Origin: Gammaproteobacteria bacterium | Lineage (GTDB): Bacteria; Pseudomonadota; Gammaproteobacteria; SZUA-152 | NCBI GenBank assembly: GCA_030613605.1 | Contig: JAUWLO010000090.1 | Coordinates: 1 to 8,157, forward strand | Length of the DNA stretch: 8,157 bases | Reading direction: 5' to 3' | Shown: positions 1 through 5,625 of the stretch, piece by piece | Position numbering within the stretch: position 1 is the stretch's first letter | Layout of the letters: every line of letters starts with the position of its first letter | The notes under the pieces: generated by a model | What the model saw: only the letters and a program-made list of their open reading frames with translations | Databases searched by the model: none | Told to the model about the DNA's origin: nothing | Translations under genes and position numbers: made by a program

Positions 1-1233
1 GTTCAGTCCAGGTTAGGTCCGGTTATTTTAAATGTTAGTGAAGTGTACTTTAATGATAATTATATTAGTGAAGTTTTTAATGAAACTTTGTCCCCTATAT
101 CTCGTCGAACTACATTGAAAATGGATACGGCTATTCCGTCAGGCTTGTTGTCTCGCATCCCTGTTTCGTTAGAGTATCAACGGGATAGTTTTGAAAATGG
201 GACATGGAATACACGAATTGTTAATCGCGTCTCTGCCCAAAAACATGGCTATGCAATCACTAATACTTTGACGCTAAGCTCTACAGTGGCGACTGAAGAC
301 GTACTGTCTGGAGTGTTGCAAGTGAGCCGTAGGGCGTCAAAATATAGTTTGCGTTCAAATCTTGGTTATCGACTGAAGCCTGACAGTAAGTTTGATTCGG
401 TCTCGGTGGTTGCAGACGGTTTCAAGTTATGGAATTTTAATGCTAGCGCAGGTTTTACCAAGGTTTTATCAGCGGATACCGAACAATTTACCTTTGGTTT
501 GAATCGGATGATAGATGGCTACGCGTTGGGGATAGATGCTCGGTTGTCAACGGATGGTTCATACAGTGCCAACTTAACATTCAATACAAGCTTTGGGCGT
601 GAGCCAAGAACGGGGCAATGGGTTAATGAAGCCAGACCCATTGCAAGTCAGGGCGCAGTTTCGACACAGGTTTTCCTGGATGATAATGGAAATGGCAAGA
701 AGGACGTTGATGAAGATGCGCTCGCAGGTGTGAAGATCAACATCAATGGGGGGAAAACGCCGAATAAGACGGATGAAAATGGTATTATCTTTATTACCGG
801 TCTTCAGCCTTATCGGGAAATGGATTTTGATATTGCGCTGGATACGTTGGAAGACCCTTTCTGGTTGTCATCTAAAAAAGGTGTGCGAGCTAATTTGAGG
901 CCTGGCCATGTCATGCAACTGGATTTCCCCATTGTTCAGACGGGTGAAATCGACGGCACAACTTTTGTGAACTTTGGAGATATTGAGCGCGAGGCCAGTG
1001 GCGTAATTGTTGAATTGGTTGATACGGATGGAAAACTAATTCAGTCTGTTAAATCTGCATATGATGGTTTCTTCTTGTTGCAGAAATTGCCGATGGGATC
1101 TTACCAATTACGGATTTTCAAAAAACAAATTGAAGAATTAGGTTTGCAGCCTGTTAAGCCAGTTGATATAACGATTTCAAATGATAAACAGATGATAAAC
1201 GGGCAAGACTTCATCTTATTTAAAAAATTATAA
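1..1233 (+). CDS. Outer-membrane beta-barrel/usher-like protein with C-terminal SdrD-B-like domain (5' truncated)
   Basis: The frame is open from base 1, so this is the C-terminal 410 residues of a larger protein; a GTG at 43 is internal and not a credible start. Bases 1 to about 640 encode alternating polar/hydrophobic stretches rich in aromatic, Ser, Thr and Asn residues, as in outer-membrane beta strands. At 679-714 lies a Ca-loop-like motif (D-D-N-G-N-G-K-K-D-V-D-E), followed by 'LAGVKI', the signature of SdrD B-like/Cna-B-type Ig domains. A second small beta domain starts near 940 ('TGEIDGTTF') and ends with 'DGFFLLQKLPMGSYQLRI', typical of carboxypeptidase-regulatory-like folds. Such tandem domains occur at the C-termini of large usher-like or surface-assembly proteins. 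The usher assignment is inference, since the diagnostic N-terminal part lies outside the window. The stop TAA (1231-1233) overlaps an ATG as TAATG. Confidence 0.7.
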   Translation, partial: VQSRLGPVILNVSEVYFNDNYISEVFNETLSPISRRTTLKMDTAIPSGLLSRIPVSLEYQRDSFENGTWNTRIVNRVSAQKHGYAITNTLTLSSTVATEDVLSGVLQVSRRASKYSLRSNLGYRLKPDSKFDSVSVVADGFKLWNFNASAGFTKVLSADTEQFTFGLNRMIDGYALGIDARLSTDGSYSANLTFNTSFGREPRTGQWVNEARPIASQGAVSTQVFLDDNGNGKKDVDEDALAGVKININGGKTPNKTDENGIIFITGLQPYREMDFDIALDTLEDPFWLSSKKGVRANLRPGHVMQLDFPIVQTGEIDGTTFVNFGDIEREASGVIVELVDTDGKLIQSVKSAYDGFFLLQKLPMGSYQLRIFKKQIEELGLQPVKPVDITISNDKQMINGQDFILFKKL

Positions 1234-1253
1234 TGGAAAAAAATACTAGATCA

Positions 1254-1271
1254 TCGAAAGCATGGTTTCGA
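1254..1271. repeat. Near-perfect 18-bp palindrome just upstream of the dehydrogenase start
   Basis: TCGAAA (1254-1259) and TTTCGA (1266-1271) are exact inverted repeats, and the CATG between them is also self-complementary; only one G:G pair breaks an 18-bp palindrome. It ends four bases before the ATG at 1276, where a ribosome binding site would lie. It could be an operator half-site pair or a small hairpin; no T-run follows, so it is not an intrinsic terminator. Confidence 0.35.
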
Positions 1272-1275
1272 AAAT

Positions 1276-2157
1276 ATGACTAAACCAACCGTCGCCATAT
1301 TTGGTATTGGATTAATGGGAGCGCCATTGGCGATTCGCCTGCTTGATGCGGATTACAAGGTTGTGGTGTGGAATCGCACTCCTGAGAAGGCAGATCCGCT
1401 GGTGCAAATCGGAGCACTAAGGGCGGAAACGGCAGCGCAAGCGGTACAGTCTGCTGACGTGTTGATTACCTGGTTGGCTGACAGGGTTGCGATTCAGGAA
1501 GTGTTGTTTCCTGCAGAGCGCGCCAGCTTACTGGAAGGTAAAACTATCCTGCAAATGGCAACCATTGGTCCTTCGCATAGCCGGGGCATTGAAGATGCTG
1601 CTATTGCTCATGGTACCGAATATATAGAAGCGCCCGTATTGGGCAGTATTCCCGAGGCGATTAAAGGCACATTACAGGTGATGGTGGGTGCCACTCCGGA
1701 ACAATATGAAAAGCATCTTCCTTTATTAAAGGTTTTTGGTGAAAACCCCATTCATGTCGGAGAGGTTGGGCAGGCCGCTGCTATGAAGCTGGCCTTCAAT
1801 CAGCTTATTGCTGGTTTAACGGCCAGCTTTAGTCTCAGCCTTGGTCTGATTCAGAAAGAAGGTGTAAGAGTAGAGCAATTTATGGACATGCTGCGTGACT
1901 CGGCCCTGTATGCGCCCACCTTCGATAAAAAACTGGTGCGCATGCTGGAGCGGGACTACGAAAATCCCAATTTCCCTACCCGTCATTTGCTAAAAGATAC
2001 CGAGCTGTTTCTGGATGCCGCCGCCGAGCATGGTTTAACGGCCGCCTGCCTGGAAGGGGTGCGGGATATCATTGCCATTGCCATGGCCAAGGGGCTGGCC
2101 GATACGGATTATTCGGCCATTAACGAAGTCATTCACCCTCCTAAATCAAGTACCTAG
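1276..2157 (+). CDS. NAD(P)-dependent beta-hydroxyacid dehydrogenase (3-hydroxyisobutyrate dehydrogenase / GLYR-like family)
   Basis: At 293 residues this is the full length for the family that reversibly oxidises beta-hydroxyacids or reduces glyoxylate/succinic semialdehyde in the cytoplasm. The N-terminal Rossmann motif is 'IFGIGLMGAPLA' (residues 8-19). 'WNRTPEK' after beta-2 (Arg34-Thr35) favours NADP over NAD by family precedent. The substrate loop is 'EAPVLGS' (118-124), and the catalytic Lys is K171 in 'GQAAAMKLAFNQ', with the conserved Asn at 175. The substrate loop differs from the usual D-A-P-V-S-G-G (Ser/Gly replaced by Leu/Gly/Ser), so the exact substrate is uncertain. The start at 1276 is supported by the tight MTKPTVAIFG N-terminus; an upstream ATG at 1262 is out of frame and stops at once. 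No good Shine-Dalgarno is visible. The gap of 42 nt to the outer-membrane gene suggests possible co-transcription, but no functional link is evident. Confidence 0.88.
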   Translation: MTKPTVAIFGIGLMGAPLAIRLLDADYKVVVWNRTPEKADPLVQIGALRAETAAQAVQSADVLITWLADRVAIQEVLFPAERASLLEGKTILQMATIGPSHSRGIEDAAIAHGTEYIEAPVLGSIPEAIKGTLQVMVGATPEQYEKHLPLLKVFGENPIHVGEVGQAAAMKLAFNQLIAGLTASFSLSLGLIQKEGVRVEQFMDMLRDSALYAPTFDKKLVRMLERDYENPNFPTRHLLKDTELFLDAAAEHGLTAACLEGVRDIIAIAMAKGLADTDYSAINEVIHPPKSST

Positions 2158-2217
2158 CTGCCAGATACTGGTTGCCGGGTTTTCAGTCTTCGCTGGAACC
2201 CACGGTGGTGGTAAGCT

Positions 2218-2226
2218 TGGCATAAT
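2218..2226 (+). promoter_or_regulatory. Candidate extended -10 promoter for yebC
   Basis: TGGCATAAT fits the extended -10 pattern TGnTATAAT with one mismatch and lies 24 nt before the yebC ATG. No convincing -35 hexamer is found 16-18 nt upstream, which extended -10 promoters may tolerate. A start of transcription near 2233 would leave a leader of about 18 nt containing the GAGG Shine-Dalgarno at 2242-2245. This is pattern-based only. Confidence 0.25.
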
Positions 2227-2250
2227 TCCAAAAGGCAGTTCGAGGCAACT

Positions 2251-3000
2251 ATGGCAGGACACAGTAAATGGGCCAATATCAAGCACCGCAAAGCGGCCCA
2301 GGATGCTAAGCGCGGTAAGATTTTCACCAAGCTGATTCGTGAGATTGTGGTGGCCGCTAAAGCAGGTGGAGCGGACCAGGACAGTAATCCTCGCCTGCGC
2401 GATGTAGTGAGTAAGGCGCTGAGCGCCAACATGAAACGGGACACCGTTGATAACGCCATCAAACGTGGTGCCGGTGCCGATGATAATGAAAATTACGATG
2501 AGATTCGTTATGAAGGATACGGCCCTAATGGGGTTGCGGTGATGGTGGAATGCCTTACCGATAATCGCAATCGTACCGTATCCGAAGTGCGTCATGCCTT
2601 TACCAAAAGCGGTGGCAATCTGGGGACTGATGGTTCTGTTTCATACCTGTTTACCAAGCAGGGCATGATGACCTATCCCAGCGGTAGCGACGAAGATGCC
2701 ATCATGGAAGCGGCTCTGGAAGCAGGGGCGGACGATATCGTCACCAATGATGACGGTAGTATAGAAGTGACTACTGCATGGGAAGAACTTACCACGGTTA
2801 AAGAAGCTATGGCGGCTGCAGGTTTTGAGCCTGAAACCGCTGACGTCATTCAACAGGCGGCGACGTCGGTTGATCTTGAGTTGGAAGATGCAGAAAAAGT
2901 GATGCGTCTAATTGATATGCTGGAAGATCTTGATGATGTGCAAAGTGTACATACCAATGCCGATTTCTCAGAAGAGGTTATGGAGCGTTTAGCAGGGTAA
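2251..3000 (+). CDS. yebC: YebC/TACO1 family protein
   Basis: At 249 residues this is a full-length YebC/TACO1 protein. The hallmark N-terminus 'MAGHSKWANIKHRKAAQDAK' is present, followed by 'GKIFTKLIREI', the second conserved block 'RDVVSKALSANMKRDTVDNAIKRGAG' in pieces over residues 48-74, and the family's 'YEGYGPNGVAVMVE' and 'GGNLGTDGSVSYLF' segments. Members are cytoplasmic. They were long described as DNA-binding regulators, and mitochondrial TACO1 and bacterial relatives act in translation of difficult sequences; which applies here cannot be told from sequence. GAGG at 2242-2245 sits five bases before the ATG and supports this start. Its position directly before ruvC-ruvA is the common proteobacterial arrangement. 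The gap to the preceding dehydrogenase is 93 nt, so yebC probably has its own promoter. Confidence 0.95.
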   Translation: MAGHSKWANIKHRKAAQDAKRGKIFTKLIREIVVAAKAGGADQDSNPRLRDVVSKALSANMKRDTVDNAIKRGAGADDNENYDEIRYEGYGPNGVAVMVECLTDNRNRTVSEVRHAFTKSGGNLGTDGSVSYLFTKQGMMTYPSGSDEDAIMEAALEAGADDIVTNDDGSIEVTTAWEELTTVKEAMAAAGFEPETADVIQQAATSVDLELEDAEKVMRLIDMLEDLDDVQSVHTNADFSEEVMERLAG

Positions 3001-3005
3001 AGAGC

Positions 3006-3148
3006 AAAGATGAAAGATAAAAGCAAAAAAACTTTTAGTGAGTCATTCTGGCGTAGGCCAGAATCCAGTAATTGTCTAATTTCTCTGGACTTTGGCTTTC
3101 GCCGGAGTGACAAAAAAAAACCAAATCAAGATTCTTTCTTTCATCTTT
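3006..3148. repeat. 12-bp inverted repeat enclosing the yebC-ruvC intergenic element
   Basis: AAAGATGAAAGA at 3006-3017, just after the yebC stop, is the exact reverse complement of TCTTTCATCTTT at 3137-3148, just before ruvC. An 11-nt version recurs at 3152-3162. The arms enclose the REP-like pair and an A9 run (3112-3120). Either this is a nested, mobile-element-like unit or the mRNA can fold into one long structure across the gap. The arms are purine/pyrimidine rich, which raises the chance of coincidence. Confidence 0.45.
3042..3111. repeat. Pair of inverted REP-like hairpin units (BIME/dRS3-like)
   Basis: Two 27-nt units (3042-3068 and 3085-3111) face each other across 16 nt. Unit 1 forms ATTCTGGC-GTAG-GCCAGAAT, a perfect 8-bp stem with a 4-nt loop. 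Unit 2 forms ACTTTGGC-TTTC-GCCGGAGT, an 8-bp stem with two G:U pairs. Both begin (in their own orientation) with GTCA and end with TCCAG. This layout resembles widespread proteobacterial extragenic palindromes starting GTCATTC and ending GAATCCAG. No T-tract follows in the plus direction, so it is more likely an mRNA-stabilising or processing element than a terminator. The family assignment is from memory; a genome-wide count would settle it. Confidence 0.6.
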
Positions 3149-3166
3149 TCCCTTTCATCTTTTCCC
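3139..3166 (+). repeat. 14-nt tandem duplication in the ruvC leader
   Basis: TTTCATCTTTTCCC occurs twice, head to tail, at 3139-3152 and 3153-3166, ending seven bases before the ruvC ATG. The tract is almost pure pyrimidine, which explains the lack of any Shine-Dalgarno before ruvC. Both copies overlap sequence complementary to 3006-3016. Confidence 0.75.
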
Positions 3167-3173
3167 TGCCGTT

Positions 3174-3701
3174 ATGATTCGCATTCTTGGTATTGATCCC
3201 GGTTCGCGTTTTACCGGTTTCGGTGTCATTGAATCTGATGGTAAAAAATCTGTTTACATCACCAGCGGGTTTATTCGTGTTACCGGTGAAACCTGGGCCG
3301 AACGCCTTGGGGTAATTTTCGAAGGTATTACCGAGTTGGTAGAAACTCATCAGCCCGATGAGATGTCTATTGAAAAAGTCTTCATGCACCGCAATGCAGA
3401 TTCAGCACTTAAGCTGGGTCAGGCGCGCGGTGCTGCAATATGTGCCGTCATTACCAACGAAGTTCCTGTGCATGAATATTCCCCAGCAGAAATAAAACAG
3501 TCTGTCGTGGGTAAGGGCAATGCTGGCAAAGAGCAGGTGCAACACATGGTGCGAGTATTGTTAAATCTGCCGGGCAATCCTCAGGAGGATGCCGCCGATG
3601 CTTTAGCGGCAGCGCTGTGTCATGGTAATACCCGACATACTGTGAATTACATGAAAGCCTCGATGCAGGCACAACTCGAAAAAAATGCGGATCGGACCTA
3701 A
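3174..3701 (+). CDS. ruvC: Crossover junction endodeoxyribonuclease RuvC
   Basis: RuvC is the Holliday-junction resolvase that cuts junctions held by RuvAB during recombinational repair. The 175-residue length matches the family (about 173). The RNase-H-like fold motif 'ILGIDPGSRFTGFGVIE' starts the protein. The four catalytic acidic residues are all present: D8, E67 ('SIEKVFM'), D139 and D142 ('EDAADALAAALCH'), each offset by one from the E. coli mature numbering. The 'MHRNADSALKLGQARGA' loop and 'YSPAEIKQSVVGKGNAGKEQV' region, which contact DNA, are intact. The start follows from the canonical N-terminus; there is no Shine-Dalgarno, and the leader is a pyrimidine-rich tandem duplication. 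yebC lies 173 nt upstream and ruvA 50 nt downstream, separated by tandem repeats rather than the usual short junction. Confidence 0.96.
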   Translation: MIRILGIDPGSRFTGFGVIESDGKKSVYITSGFIRVTGETWAERLGVIFEGITELVETHQPDEMSIEKVFMHRNADSALKLGQARGAAICAVITNEVPVHEYSPAEIKQSVVGKGNAGKEQVQHMVRVLLNLPGNPQEDAADALAAALCHGNTRHTVNYMKASMQAQLEKNADRT

Positions 3702-3744
3702 TGCTTACTGGATCTAATGTTGAACGGGCCTAATGTTGACTGGA
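3697..3744 (+). repeat. Three 16-nt tandem repeats spanning the ruvC stop and the ruvC-ruvA gap
   Basis: The units are CCTAATGCTTACTGGA (3697-3712), TCTAATGTTGAACGGG (3713-3728) and CCTAATGTTGACTGGA (3729-3744), in exact 16-nt register. The first contains the ruvC stop TAA. Every unit carries TAATG and a GG(A/G) end, so stop/start-like and Shine-Dalgarno-like signals are repeated. The last GGA (3742-3744) lies seven bases before the ruvA ATG and may be its ribosome binding site. The ATG at 3717 opens a 12-codon frame ending TGA at 3753-3755, overlapping the ruvA start as ATGA. Confidence 0.75.
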
Positions 3745-3751
3745 ACAAATC

Positions 3752-4354
3752 ATGATAGGTAGATTGCGCGGCGTCCTGCTGGAAAAACAACCTCCCCAAA
3801 TACTGTGGGATGTTAATGGCGTGGGGTACGACGTGTCGGCTCCCATGACAACATTTTATGAATTGCCTGCAACGGGCAGTGAAATTATTTTACATACCCA
3901 TCTGGCAGTCAGCGAACATTCTCATGTGCTATACGGATTTCTACAAGAATCTGACCGCACCTTGTTTCGTACCTTGATCAAAGTGTCCGGTGTCGGTCCA
4001 AAACTGGCGTTGGCTATCCTCTCTGGTATGTCGGCGGATGAATTTGTTGGTTGTGTGAGAAGTGGAGACAGTGCCGCGCTTACGCGTTTACCGGGAGTCG
4101 GTAAAAAAACCGCCGAACGCCTGGTGGTGGAAATGAAAGACCGACTCAAAGACTGGCAGGGCGCAACAGTTTCGGCTGAAGGCGTGTCACAGGCAATAAC
4201 ACCAGCAACAGATTCGGTGAAAGATGCGATCAGCGCATTGGTGTCGTTAGGCTACAAACCGCAGGAGGCCAGCAGAATGGTCTCGCAAATAGAGTGTGAT
4301 GGTCTGGCAAGCGAAGAGATAATTCGTTTGGCCCTGAAGTCAGCGGCGCAGTAG
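3752..4354 (+). CDS. ruvA: Holliday junction branch migration protein RuvA
   Basis: RuvA tetramers bind the four-way junction and load the RuvB motor. The 200-residue length is typical. Domain I (OB fold) covers about 1-63, starting 'MIGRLRGVLLEKQPP'; domain II has two helix-hairpin-helix motifs, 'SGVGPK' (79-84) and 'PGVGKK' (114-119); a variable linker follows; and domain III (about 153-200, 'ALVSLGYKPQEASRMVS') is the RuvB-contacting part. At the acidic pin, E55 is kept, but the next residue is H56 where E. coli has D56. The start is the canonical one, with GGA at 3742-3744 as a weak Shine-Dalgarno. ruvB does not follow: the next gene is on the opposite strand and its stop is 50 nt away. 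GCGGC/GCCGC (4343-4347 and 4354-4358) can form a small hairpin over the stop codon, without a T-run. Confidence 0.96.
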   Translation: MIGRLRGVLLEKQPPQILWDVNGVGYDVSAPMTTFYELPATGSEIILHTHLAVSEHSHVLYGFLQESDRTLFRTLIKVSGVGPKLALAILSGMSADEFVGCVRSGDSAALTRLPGVGKKTAERLVVEMKDRLKDWQGATVSAEGVSQAITPATDSVKDAISALVSLGYKPQEASRMVSQIECDGLASEEIIRLALKSAAQ

Positions 4355-4404
4355 CCGCCCGCACAGTAATTCAGTCTCGAGTCTTTACATAATATTGTAT
4401 GTTA

Positions 4405-5625
4405 TTACGTTTCCTCTGCCGTATTGCTGGTGCTGTATGACTCGGAATCATCGACGATATTTTCGTCTTCAAAGCCGATTGTGAATACCTTTGCGAGCAC
4501 ATACGTCAGGCACAGGGAAAAGATTATCGCCCCAGTTGCCGCCAGTGCGCCTTCTATGCCGAATATCGGGACCTGATACTCCAGGTATCCTCGCATGGTT
4601 TTGGAAATTTCCTGTCCTCCAATCACCACGTTGTAACGCATCATGAACACCTGAATCAAAGCAAGCACGGATACAACCGATGTTGCAATAATTAGCTTTT
4701 TGCCAGAAGGTTTAAATTTCCAAATCCAGAAAAGTATCATCAGTGGCACAATCGCTCCTAAAAAGAATTGCACAACGAAAAATCGGTAGAACATTGGTCC
4801 CGTTACATATTCCAGAATCAGATCTATGCCTTCCTTGGCCTTGTAAAGCAAACTGACGAACTCAACGCCCTCGAGAAAGAGCGTGAATACGGCAAAGATC
4901 ATCAGATAGAAACACAACCCTCTGAGACAGTCTTCTTCAACCTTGCTCTTACGAAATGCCGAAACAACAAGATACATCAGCATCACCACGGCTATTCCCG
5001 AGACAACCGCCGAAATAACGAAAATGACAATGGTTAATTCAGACGACCACCATTCCCGGGATTTCAATGACGAGAATACAAAACCGACGTAGCCATGCAA
5101 GCCATGTGCGCCGAGTATACTGAAAATCACGATACGCCTGAGCCACTTGTGGTCAAATGCCTGCGCTTCAGTGGAAATATTGTCGTCGAATAATGTCAAC
5201 GTTCGATAAAACAGTCTTTTAATCCCGGAGGATTTTCTCGCCTGTAATACATTGTAAACCCTGAACTCAAACCATATTTCGAGGAACAGGATGAATGAAT
5301 ACAGCATGGCAAAATAGCCAAACATTGAAAACGCAGAAGAAAAGTTTGGTGTGATCATCGCGCCAAGCGCACGCTCGGGATGGCCGAGATGGCTTAACAG
5401 CACGATGGGAACCGTTAACATAAAAGCAAATGCAGCAAGCAAGGCTAATCTTGAAACTGGCTTAAACTCTTTCAGGCCAGAACCAGTGTACAAAACAGAA
5501 ACGCTGGAGGCACCTGCAACCAGTCCGGTCAGGTACGGATAAACGGCAATCAGTATGGTCCAGGCAATAACCGTTTCGTTTGGATACACATAACCGACAA
5601 AGGAAGAAACATGAATGGGTTCCAT
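4405..5625 (-). CDS. NrfD/PsrC-type polytopic membrane subunit (quinone-interacting)
   Basis: This 406-residue protein is very hydrophobic, with about nine predicted membrane spans near residues 17-40, 58-79, 97-120, 161-185, 195-222, 235-258, 278-302, 310-330 and 356-380. The block 'LSHLGHPERALGAMITPN' (77-94) and 'MMRYNVVIGGQEISKTMRG' (328-346) are characteristic of the NrfD family (NrfD, PsrC, DsrP, HmcC, ActC), whose members exchange electrons or protons with quinones. The tail (385-406) is acidic and probably soluble. It is the last gene of a cytochrome-FeS-NrfD operon. Its ATG overlaps the preceding stop as TAATG, with a strong AGGAGGT six bases upstream, so translation is probably coupled. 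Length and the VIGGQ motif fit the DsrP/Hmc/ACIII-like branch better than the about 318-residue E. coli NrfD, but the exact branch needs a phylogeny. It ends convergently with ruvA. Confidence 0.9.
   Translation of the reverse strand: MEPIHVSSFVGYVYPNETVIAWTILIAVYPYLTGLVAGASSVSVLYTGSGLKEFKPVSRLALLAAFAFMLTVPIVLLSHLGHPERALGAMITPNFSSAFSMFGYFAMLYSFILFLEIWFEFRVYNVLQARKSSGIKRLFYRTLTLFDDNISTEAQAFDHKWLRRIVIFSILGAHGLHGYVGFVFSSLKSREWWSSELTIVIFVISAVVSGIAVVMLMYLVVSAFRKSKVEEDCLRGLCFYLMIFAVFTLFLEGVEFVSLLYKAKEGIDLILEYVTGPMFYRFFVVQFFLGAIVPLMILFWIWKFKPSGKKLIIATSVVSVLALIQVFMMRYNVVIGGQEISKTMRGYLEYQVPIFGIEGALAATGAIIFSLCLTYVLAKVFTIGFEDENIVDDSESYSTSNTAEET

Noticed and set aside
2146..2595. Minus-strand frame of 149 codons opposite yebC
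   Set aside because: It lies fully over the well-supported yebC and the end of the dehydrogenase, shows no recognisable domain, and is best explained as a shadow of those genes.
4343..4404. Possible bidirectional terminator between ruvA and the NrfD-like gene
   Set aside because: GCGGC/GCCGC (4343-4358) forms a small hairpin but no T-run follows, and the AT-rich ACATA/TATGT pair near 4387-4402 is too weak; no intrinsic terminator can be supported.
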